A stretch of 64,000 nt of DNA from Bog-473 sp963809825 (GTDB taxonomy: Bacteria; Actinomycetota; Acidimicrobiia; Acidimicrobiales; RAAP-2): assembly GCA_963809825.1 (NCBI GenBank), contig CAWELJ010000010.1, positions 1-64,000 on the forward strand, read 5' to 3'. The position numbers and the translations under genes were made by a program. A model generated the notes under the pieces. It saw nothing but the letters and a program-made list of their open reading frames with translations, had not been told where the DNA came from and did not search any database. Below are positions 58,044 to 64,000 of this stretch, piece by piece (position 1 is the first letter of the stretch; every line of letters begins with the position of its first letter).

Positions 58044-58961
58044 ATGTTCATGGGGCACCGGGGGAAACCCCTGCTGATCCTGCTCGGCGCCGTGGCCCTC
58101 CTCGCCCCTGCGGCGCCGGCGTCTGCGTCGCCGGCGTTTCCCGTCACGGTCCACGCCGCCGACGGCACGGTCCGGATCAGCGCCCGTCCGACCGCGATCG
58201 TGTCGCTGTCGCCGAGTGCCACCGAGATGCTCTACGCCATCGGTGCCGGCAGCCAGGTCAAGGCGGTGGACCTGAATTCCGACTACCCGCCGGGCGTGCC
58301 GCGCACCCAGCTCGACGGCAACGACCCGAACGTGGAGGCCATCGCTGCCTACCGGCCGGATCTCGTCGTGGCGTCGAACGAGGCGACCAACGTGGACCGC
58401 CAGCTGCACGCGCTCGGAATCCCGGTGGTGAGTGACCCGGCCGCGGCGAACCTTTCGCAGGAGTACGCGCAATTCGACCAGCTGGGTCGGGTGACCGGGC
58501 ACGAGGCGCAGGCCCGCGCCGAGGTGGCGAAGATCAAGCGCCAGATCGCGCGCATCGTGGCGTCCGTGCACGAGCCGTCGCGTCGCGTGACCTACTACTA
58601 CGAGCTCGATCAGACCTACTACTCGGCTGCGTCGAGCACCTTCATCGGGCAGGTGCTCGGCCTGCTCGGCCTGCGCAGCATCGCGGACGCCGCCCGGGGC
58701 AGCGCCGCCAACGGCGGTTACCCGCAGCTGAGCGGTGAGTTCATCCTCAAGGCCAACCCGGACTACATCCTGCTGGCGGACACCATCTGCTGCGGCCAGT
58801 CGGTGACCACCGTCGCCGGACGGCCCGGCTGGTCGGGCCTCGCCGCGGTCAAGGGCGGGCGGGTGCTCGGCCTGAACGACGACGTGGCGTCGCGATGGGG
58901 ACCGCGCGTCGTGGACCTGCTCTCGGAAGTCGCGGCGGAGCTGGCGGCGCATCCGGCATGA
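58044..58961 (+). CDS. btuF: Cobalamin ABC transporter substrate-binding protein
   Basis: A 305-aa periplasmic-type binding protein. A Sec signal (LLILLGAVALLAPAAPASA) precedes the BtuF/FecB-like fold: RPTAIVSLSPSATEMLYAIGAG, LVVASNEATNVDRQLHALGI and DYILLADTICCGQSV. There is no lipobox cysteine, so membrane anchoring is unclear, unusual for an actinobacterial importer. The start is ATG at 58044 with GGAGG 6 nt upstream; an ATG two codons earlier is less well placed. First gene after the cobalamin riboswitch and overlapped by the permease gene. Confidence 0.9.
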   Translation: MFMGHRGKPLLILLGAVALLAPAAPASASPAFPVTVHAADGTVRISARPTAIVSLSPSATEMLYAIGAGSQVKAVDLNSDYPPGVPRTQLDGNDPNVEAIAAYRPDLVVASNEATNVDRQLHALGIPVVSDPAAANLSQEYAQFDQLGRVTGHEAQARAEVAKIKRQIARIVASVHEPSRRVTYYYELDQTYYSAASSTFIGQVLGLLGLRSIADAARGSAANGGYPQLSGEFILKANPDYILLADTICCGQSVTTVAGRPGWSGLAAVKGGRVLGLNDDVASRWGPRVVDLLSEVAAELAAHPA

Positions 58962-60049
58962 CCGCGACCGCGCCCGCCCGTCCCATCGGGACGCCGCTGC
59001 TGCCCGCCGTGCGCGGGCCGGGCGTGCGGCGCACCTGGGTCCCGATGGCGGTGGCGGCCGTGTTCATGGTGGCCCTCTCGCTCGTCGCGCTGTGCACGGG
59101 GCCCGTCGCCGTGTCTCCCGCGCAGGTGCTCGGGACGGTGCTCGCCCACGTGCCGCTGCTGCACTTCCACACGAGCACACCCGCCGTCGACCAGGCCATC
59201 GTCTGGCAGCTGCGCGCCCCCCGGGTCGTCTTGGCCGGCATCGTCGGGGCCATGCTGGCGGCCGGCGGGGCCGCGTACCAAGGGCTCTTCCGCAACCCGC
59301 TGGCCGATCCCTACCTGTTGGGCGTCGCCGCCGGCGCCGGGCTCGGGGCGACGGTGGAGATCGTGTACGGCGGCGACTCGTCGGCGTTCCTGCCCGTCTT
59401 CGCCTTCGTGGGCGGCTCGCTCGCCGTCGCCGCCACCTACCTCATCGGGGTGGCGGGTGGGCGGCGGGCCTGGGGCCGCTCCATCGTGCTGGCTGGCGTC
59501 GCCGTGGCGGCCCTGCTGACCGCCATCCAGACCTATCTCCAGCAGCGTGACCAGGAGCAGATCCGCCAGATCTACAACTGGATCCTCGGGAGCTTCTCCG
59601 TGGCATCGTGGTCGGACGTGACCCTGATCCTCCCCTACGTCGTCGTGAGCGCCGCGGTGCTCCTGGCGCATCGGCGGATGCTCGACGTGCTCCGGGTCGG
59701 CGAGGACGAGGCGGGCACGCTCGGGATCCATCCGGCGCGCACGCGGATCATCGTGGTGGCCGCCGCCACCCTGGGCACGGCGGCCGCCGTGTCGGTGAGC
59801 GGCCTCATCGGGTTCGTGGGGATCATCGTGGCCCACAGCGTCCGGCTCACCGCGGGGGCCAGCTACCGCATCATCCTGCCGGTCGCGATGGTCGGGGGGG
59901 CGGCGTTCCTGATCGGCGCCGACCTGATCGCCCGGACGGCCCAGTCGCCGGCCGAGGTTCCCATCGGCGTCGTCACCGCCTGCATCGGGGCGCCGTTCTT
60001 CCTCTTCGTGCTCGTGTCCCGCCGGGCCGGGCGCGGCATGGAGTCCTGA
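58958..60049 (+). CDS. btuC: Cobalamin ABC transporter permease
   Basis: A 363-aa FecCD/BtuC-family membrane subunit with about ten helices. Typical stretches are LRAPRVVLAGIVGAMLAAGGAAYQGLFRNPLADPYLLGV and VSGLIGFVGIIVAHSVRL near the cytoplasmic contact. It forms the translocation pore for cobalamin or cobinamide. ATGA overlap with btuF and TGATG overlap with the next gene show an operon. The riboswitch upstream supports the B12 (rather than iron-siderophore) assignment. Confidence 0.92.
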   Translation: MTATAPARPIGTPLLPAVRGPGVRRTWVPMAVAAVFMVALSLVALCTGPVAVSPAQVLGTVLAHVPLLHFHTSTPAVDQAIVWQLRAPRVVLAGIVGAMLAAGGAAYQGLFRNPLADPYLLGVAAGAGLGATVEIVYGGDSSAFLPVFAFVGGSLAVAATYLIGVAGGRRAWGRSIVLAGVAVAALLTAIQTYLQQRDQEQIRQIYNWILGSFSVASWSDVTLILPYVVVSAAVLLAHRRMLDVLRVGEDEAGTLGIHPARTRIIVVAAATLGTAAAVSVSGLIGFVGIIVAHSVRLTAGASYRIILPVAMVGGAAFLIGADLIARTAQSPAEVPIGVVTACIGAPFFLFVLVSRRAGRGMES

Positions 60050-60939
60050 TGGCGCGCCTCGGGACGGTCATCCGCCTGGCGGAACGCCGGGGGCGACGCG
60101 GCGCCGGCCTTCCCGGCGACGGCGCCATGGTCGAGCTCGATTCGGTGTCGGTGCGCTTCGACGGCCGCGCCGCCGTCGACACGGTGACGGCGGCGGTCGG
60201 GTGGGGGGAGTGGGTTGGCCTCATCGGGGCGAACGGGGCCGGGAAGACCACGTTGCTGCGGGCGCTGGTGGGCCTGGTCGAGCACGAGGGGGAGGTGCGC
60301 GTCGGGGGGAAGCCGACCCTGTCAATGGGTCGGCGCCAGCGTGCTCGCTCGGTCGCCTACGTGCCGCAGGCGCCGGAGCTGCCGGCGGACATGTCGGTGT
60401 TCGACTACTGCCTGCTCGGCCGGACACCGCACATCGGCTACCTGTCCGTCGAGACGGATGCCGATCTCGCACACTGCGCGCGCCTCCTCGAGCGCCTCGA
60501 GTTGTCCGCGCTCGCGCCCCGGCACCTGTCGACCCTCTCGGGAGGTGAGCGCCAGCGGGTGGTGCTGGCGCGGGCCCTGGCCCAGGAGGCGCCGGTCCTC
60601 CTCATGGATGAGCCGACGAGCGCACTGGACCTGGCGCACCGGGTGGAGGCCCTCGAGATCGTCGACGAGTTGCGCCGGGAGTGGGGCCTGACCGTGGTGA
60701 GTGCCATGCACGACCTCACGTTGGCCGGTCAGTTCGCCGACCGGCTGCTCCTGCTCTCGGGTGGCGCGGTGGCGGCCTTCGGCCCGCCCGCCGAGGTGCT
60801 CGACGAGCGCGTCCTGGGCGATGCCTTCGCCTGTCCGGTCCGCATCATCCGCACCGACGACGGCGAGCTCGTCGTGGCGCCGCGCCGGACGGCGCCGCGC
60901 CAGGATCTGGGGACGAGGAGGCGCAATGAGCACGGATGA
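60049..60939 (+). CDS. btuD: Cobalamin ABC transporter ATP-binding protein
   Basis: A 296-aa ATPase subunit. It has Walker A GANGAGKTTLLRAL, signature LSGGERQRVVLARAL, Walker B LLMDEPTSALDL and switch His in SAMHDLTLAGQFA. An extra N-terminal segment of about 25 aa precedes the domain, and the C-terminal 40 aa are longer than usual. It drives import through the BtuC-like permease. The ATG overlaps the permease stop (TGATG), and its end overlaps the start of cobO by 14 nt. Confidence 0.92.
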   Translation: MARLGTVIRLAERRGRRGAGLPGDGAMVELDSVSVRFDGRAAVDTVTAAVGWGEWVGLIGANGAGKTTLLRALVGLVEHEGEVRVGGKPTLSMGRRQRARSVAYVPQAPELPADMSVFDYCLLGRTPHIGYLSVETDADLAHCARLLERLELSALAPRHLSTLSGGERQRVVLARALAQEAPVLLMDEPTSALDLAHRVEALEIVDELRREWGLTVVSAMHDLTLAGQFADRLLLLSGGAVAAFGPPAEVLDERVLGDAFACPVRIIRTDDGELVVAPRRTAPRQDLGTRRRNEHG

Positions 60940-61510
60940 ACCGCCACCACGGGTGCCACTGCCCGAGCCCGATCCGCCCCCGGCGCGTCGGCGTGTCGAT
61001 TCCGTGGTCGTCGTCAACACCGGGGACGGCAAGGGGAAGTCGACGGCCGCCTTCGGGGTCATGGGTCGCGGCTGGGCCAGAGGGTGGCGTGTCGGCGTCG
61101 TGCAGTTCATGAAGAGCGGCGACTGGAAGGTGGGCGAGCAGAAGCTGGCCCGCCATCTCGGCGTCGACTGGTGGACCCTGGGGGACGGGTTCACCTGGGA
61201 GTCCACCGATCTGGACGAGTCCGCGGCGAAGAACATCCATGCCTGGGGTGTCGCCCGCGACAAGCTGGGTTCGGGCGACTACGACCTGCTGATCCTCGAC
61301 GAGCTGACCTACGTGGTCAACTACGGCTGGGTCCCGGCCGCGGAGGTGGTGGAGGGGATCCTCGGCCGGTCACCCAGGACGAACGTCGTCGTCACCGGGC
61401 GCGACGCCCCGCCGGAGCTGGTCGAGATCGCGGACACCGTGACCGAGATGCGGATGGTGAAGCACGCCTACGAGCGTGGCGTCCGCGCCATGAAGGGCAT
61501 CGAGTATTGA
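60926..61510 (+). CDS. cobO: Cob(I)alamin/cob(I)yrinic acid adenosyltransferase
   Basis: A 194-aa CobA/CobO-type corrinoid adenosyltransferase. A proline-rich start of 20 aa is followed by the P-loop NTGDGKGKSTAAFGVMGR, VQFMKSGDWKVGEQ, DLLILDELTYVVNYGW and TGRDAPPELVEIADTVTEM. It attaches the adenosyl group to the cobalt of incoming corrinoids, making adenosylcobinamide or adenosylcobalamin. GAGGAG lies 4 nt before the ATG. The TTGA overlap with the next gene continues the operon. Confidence 0.93.
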   Translation: MSTDEPPPRVPLPEPDPPPARRRVDSVVVVNTGDGKGKSTAAFGVMGRGWARGWRVGVVQFMKSGDWKVGEQKLARHLGVDWWTLGDGFTWESTDLDESAAKNIHAWGVARDKLGSGDYDLLILDELTYVVNYGWVPAAEVVEGILGRSPRTNVVVTGRDAPPELVEIADTVTEMRMVKHAYERGVRAMKGIEY

Positions 61511-62133
61511 GCCCGTCGGAGTTGCACACCTTCGGCGGGGTGCCGGCCGTCGCCGCGTTGGCGTGGCGTCTCGGGCCCCCGCTGTTGTGCGCGTCGACGG
61601 CAACGGTGGGCGGTGGCCTCGGGCTGCGGCACTGGGTCCTCAACGCGCAGGTGCCGCACGACTACGCCCGCCGGGACGTCGCGGCCCACATCGCCGAGGT
61701 CGCCGACGCCCTCGGTCTCTCGGGACCAGGGGTCGGGATGCTGACGGCGGCCGAGGTGGCCGCCGTGGCGCAGGCCCAGGAGGACGGCGTGCAGGTCGAG
61801 GCCACCGTCGGGCTCGACCGGCCGCTGTGGGCGGCCGCACCCGCGGCGGCGCCCGTGGCGGCGACGCCCGGCACGGTCAACGTGGTGGCCTTCCTGCCGG
61901 TCCGGCACACCGATGCCGCCCTGGCCAACGTCCTGTGCACCGTCACCGAGGCCAAGGTCCAGGCGCTCCTCGACGGCGGCGTGGCCGGCACCGGCACGGC
62001 GTCGGACGCCGTGACCGTGCTCTGCCCGCCGTCGGGGCCGGCGGAGCCCTTCGGGGGACCTCGCTCCGAGCACGGGTCCCGGGTGGCCCGTGCCGTGTAC
62101 GCCGCCCTGCGGTCCGCGATGGTGCCACGGTGA
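61507..62133 (+). CDS. cbiZ: Adenosylcobinamide amidohydrolase
   Basis: A 208-aa CbiZ-family enzyme, recognised from HWVLNAQVPHDYAR at residue 38 and TGTASDAVTVLCPPSGPAEP with FGGPRSEHGSRVARAVYAAL near the end. CbiZ hydrolyses adenosylcobinamide to adenosylcobyric acid, letting imported cobinamides or pseudo-B12 be rebuilt. TTG overlaps the stop of cobO as TTGA; the next start is a GTG 11 codons on, so TTG fits best. Its presence beside cobU, cobS and cobD gives a complete remodelling set. Confidence 0.88.
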   Translation: MSPSELHTFGGVPAVAALAWRLGPPLLCASTATVGGGLGLRHWVLNAQVPHDYARRDVAAHIAEVADALGLSGPGVGMLTAAEVAAVAQAQEDGVQVEATVGLDRPLWAAAPAAAPVAATPGTVNVVAFLPVRHTDAALANVLCTVTEAKVQALLDGGVAGTGTASDAVTVLCPPSGPAEPFGGPRSEHGSRVARAVYAALRSAMVPR

Positions 62134-62642
62134 TCACGCTCGTCCTCGGCGGCACCCGCTCGGGGAAGTCCGCGGTCGCCGAGGCGTTGGCGGCGCGCCA
62201 CGCCCCGCCCGTGACCTACGTCGCCACCATGGTGCCTGCGGGCGATGCCGACCTCGAGGCGCGCGTGGCGGCGCACCGGCGGCGGCGCGACCCGGCCTGG
62301 AAGACCGTCGACGCGGGGCGGGACCTGGCCGGCCTCCTGGTGGCGCTGCCGGGGACGGTCCTGGTGGACTCGCTCGGACCGTGGGTGGCACAGGCGCTGA
62401 TGGCGCCGGAGGGGACGGCCGACCCCGCGGCGCTCTGCGCCGCCCTCGGTCGCCGCCAAGGCGACACCGTCGTGGTGTCCGACGAGGTCGGGATGGCGGT
62501 GCACCCGAGCACCGAGGACGGGCGGCGCTTCCAGGACGCGCTGGGCGCCGTCAACCACGCCGTGTCCGCCGCCGCCGATCGCGCCTTCCTCGTCGTCGCC
62601 GGGCGCGCCCTGGCGCTGCCGGAGCCCGGGTCGCTGTCGTGA
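62130..62642 (+). CDS. cobU: Adenosylcobinamide kinase/guanylyltransferase
   Basis: A 170-aa bifunctional CobU/CobP. LVLGGTRSGKSAVAEALA is the P-loop at residue 5, VTYVATMVPAGDADLEARVAAHRRRR holds the His used as guanylyl acceptor, and VLVDSLGPWVAQAL follows. VVVSDEVGMAVHP and GRRFQDALGAVN complete the pattern. It phosphorylates adenosylcobinamide and attaches GMP to give adenosyl-GDP-cobinamide, the substrate of CobS. GTGA overlap with cbiZ and with cobS. Confidence 0.92.
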   Translation: MITLVLGGTRSGKSAVAEALAARHAPPVTYVATMVPAGDADLEARVAAHRRRRDPAWKTVDAGRDLAGLLVALPGTVLVDSLGPWVAQALMAPEGTADPAALCAALGRRQGDTVVVSDEVGMAVHPSTEDGRRFQDALGAVNHAVSAAADRAFLVVAGRALALPEPGSLS

Positions 62643-63358
62643 GGCGCGCCCTGTCCTTCCTGACCGTGCTCGGTCGGGCGGCCGAGCCGAACGAGCGCAC
62701 GTTGTCGTGGTTCCCCCTCGTGGGCATCGCCGTCGGCGCGGTCGTGGGCACGTCGTGGTGGGTGGCGGGTCGCGTCTGGCCGGCCGCCCTCGCGGCCGTG
62801 GTCGCCGTGGCGGTGGACGCGGCGACCACGGGATGCCTGCACCTCGACGGCCTGGCCGATGCCGCAGACGGGTTGCTCCCGGCCGTGAGCCGGGCCCGGC
62901 GGCTCGAGATCATGGCCGACCCCAGGGTCGGCGCCTTCGGCGCCGTCGTTCTCGTCCTCGTGCTGTCGCTCCGGGTGACGGCGCTCGCCGTCACCGTCAC
63001 CCGCCCGTTGGTGATCGTCGGCCTGTGGTGCGGGTCCCGCACCATGATGGGCCTCGTGGCGCGCACCGTGCCCTACGCCCGTGCGGACGGGGGCACCGCG
63101 TCGGCCTTCACCGGCGCCGAAGGCTCTTCCGCCGCCGCGCGCTACGGCGTCGCCGCGTACGGCATGGGCGCCGCCTTCGCCCTCGCCGCTGTCGCTGCCG
63201 GGGCCCGTGGCCTCGTGGTGGTCGGCGCCGAGGTGGTGACGATGCTCGGCGTCGTCTGGTTCGCACGTCGCCGGATCGGTGGCTACACCGGGGACGTGCT
63301 CGGCGCCATGGGTGTGATCGGCGAGACGGTCGGCCTGCTGGCCCTGGCGGCGCGGTGA
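62639..63358 (+). CDS. cobS: Cobalamin synthase (adenosylcobinamide-GDP ribazoletransferase)
   Basis: A 239-aa membrane enzyme with about six helices. FPLVGIAVGAVVGTSWWV starts the first pair, and CLHLDGLADAADGLLPAVSRARRLEIMADPRVGAFGA has the conserved acidic metal-binding residues. IGGYTGDVLGAMGVIGETVGLL ends the protein. It joins the ribazole base to adenosyl-GDP-cobinamide to finish adenosylcobalamin. GTGA overlaps with cobU upstream and cobD downstream. Confidence 0.92.
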   Translation: MRRALSFLTVLGRAAEPNERTLSWFPLVGIAVGAVVGTSWWVAGRVWPAALAAVVAVAVDAATTGCLHLDGLADAADGLLPAVSRARRLEIMADPRVGAFGAVVLVLVLSLRVTALAVTVTRPLVIVGLWCGSRTMMGLVARTVPYARADGGTASAFTGAEGSSAAARYGVAAYGMGAAFALAAVAAGARGLVVVGAEVVTMLGVVWFARRRIGGYTGDVLGAMGVIGETVGLLALAAR

Positions 63359-64000
63359 CCCGCCGGCGGGGCCGTGTCCCACGACCGCTCGCCGCCGCGG
63401 CCGGCCTCGCGCTGGACCGGTTGCTGCCCGAGCCGCCGGCGGCGGTCCACCCTGTCGCCCTCTTGGGGATCGTCATGACCGGGCTGGAGCGGCGCATCCA
63501 TCGCGACGCCAGGGGGGCCGGGGTCCTCTACGCGCTCGCCGGCGCCGCCCTCGGGTTGGGCGCGGGCGCCGTGGTCCGCTCCCCGGCGCTGGCCACGTCG
63601 TCTGCCGTCGCCGGCCGGGCCCTGGCGGGCGCCGCGGGTGAGGTGGGGGAGGCGCTCGGGGCCGGTGACGTCGAGCGGGCGCGGGAGCTGCTGCCCTCGC
63701 TGGTCGGCCGCGACCCGAGCGGCCTCGGATCCGCCGAGATCGCCCGTGCGGTGGTGGAGTCCGTCGCCGAGAACACGGTGGACGCGGTCGTCGCGCCCGC
63801 GTTCTGGGGCGCGCTGGCCGGTGCGCCCGGAGCCCTCGGCTACCGGTCCGTCAACACCCTCGACTCCATGGTCGGCCACCGCTCGCTGCGCTACGCCAAG
63901 TTCGGCTGGGCCAGTGCTCGCCTCGACGACGCGCTGGCGTGGGTGCCGGCCCGGCTCACCGCCGTGCTGGTCGCCGCGGTGCGGCCGCGGGCGGCGCGGG
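63355..64000 (+). CDS. cobD: Adenosylcobinamide-phosphate synthase, truncated by the window edge
   Basis: GTG at 63355 overlaps the stop of cobS and the frame stays open to the end of the window (at least 215 aa). AAAAGLALDRLLPEPPAAVHPVALLG at the N-terminus and VAENTVDAVVAPAFWGALAG with RSVNTLDSMVGHRSLRYAKFG are diagnostic of CbiB/CobD. The protein attaches aminopropanol (phosphate) to adenosylcobyric acid, the product of CbiZ here. The remaining C-terminal part lies outside the window. Confidence 0.92.
   Translation, partial: MTRRRGRVPRPLAAAAGLALDRLLPEPPAAVHPVALLGIVMTGLERRIHRDARGAGVLYALAGAALGLGAGAVVRSPALATSSAVAGRALAGAAGEVGEALGAGDVERARELLPSLVGRDPSGLGSAEIARAVVESVAENTVDAVVAPAFWGALAGAPGALGYRSVNTLDSMVGHRSLRYAKFGWASARLDDALAWVPARLTAVLVAAVRPRAAR

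Noticed and set aside
1..64000. tRNA, rRNA, CRISPR, insertion sequence, phage or toxin-antitoxin genes
   Set aside because: I looked for clover-leaf patterns, regular spacer arrays, transposase or integrase motifs and small paired genes, and found none I could support.

Overview
High-GC actinobacterial DNA (about 70% G+C or more by eye, with GTG and TTG starts common), most like an uncultured member of the Acidimicrobiia or a near relative. The pointers are a secreted protein with GYWEVA(S/T)DGG-type repeats, abundant acyl-CoA and SDR enzymes, a fused double acyl-CoA dehydrogenase, a paired ECF42-type sigma factor and DGPF protein, and many genes whose TAnnnT -10 box lies only 6-8 nt before the start codon (leaderless transcripts). 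I found no rRNA, tRNA, CRISPR array, insertion sequence or phage gene.

Layout. 0-6.7 kb: a stress or dormancy-like island. A leftward run (CMD-family protein, DUF1269-like protein, hypothetical, HdeD-like protein, ClC channel) faces a large LuxR/MalT-type regulator and its small partner gene. A nearly identical 31-bp element sits on either side of the regulator, each copy pointing outward. 6.8-11.4 kb: CoA-disulfide reductase/rhodanese fusion, ferric-reductase-like flavoprotein, and a FUSC-like membrane protein preceded by a (TCT)9 repeat. 11.4-19.1 kb: GntR unit, enoyl-CoA hydratase, secreted repeat protein, penicillin-binding protein, and an ArsR/CDF metal-efflux pair. 19.06-19.66 kb: gene remnants, then an unidentified, heavily structured candidate RNA ending in a terminator-like hairpin. 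19.7-35 kb: RNA methyltransferase, DGPF/ECF42 pair, SDR, Baeyer-Villiger-type monooxygenase, esterase, L,D-transpeptidase, RidA, HHxxxDG acyltransferase, beta-lactamase-fold hydrolase, FAD oxidoreductase, class III cyclase and ABC-F protein. 35.3-45.8 kb: GH16 glucanase, fused acyl-CoA dehydrogenase, YdcF-like and multi-pass membrane proteins, PrmC-like methyltransferase, divergent MFS/MarR pair, and an ABC exporter.

45.8-54.2 kb: SDR, acyl-activating ligase, ACP, hexapeptide acetyltransferase, TylF-like O-methyltransferase, sulfotransferase, glycosyltransferase and acyl-CoA synthetase. These suggest a surface glycan or glycolipid locus. From 46.6 to 53.1 kb nearly every gene is broken by single-base indels but not by clear in-frame stops, so low-quality sequence is at least as likely as true decay.

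54.1-57.7 kb: MFS transporter and CocE/NonD-type hydrolase. 57.8-64 kb: a cobalamin riboswitch ahead of a tightly overlapped B12 uptake and salvage operon (btuF-btuC-btuD-cobO-cbiZ-cobU-cobS-cobD), with cobD cut by the window edge. CbiZ together with CobD, CobU and CobS implies import and remodelling of cobinamides rather than synthesis from scratch, at least as far as this window shows.
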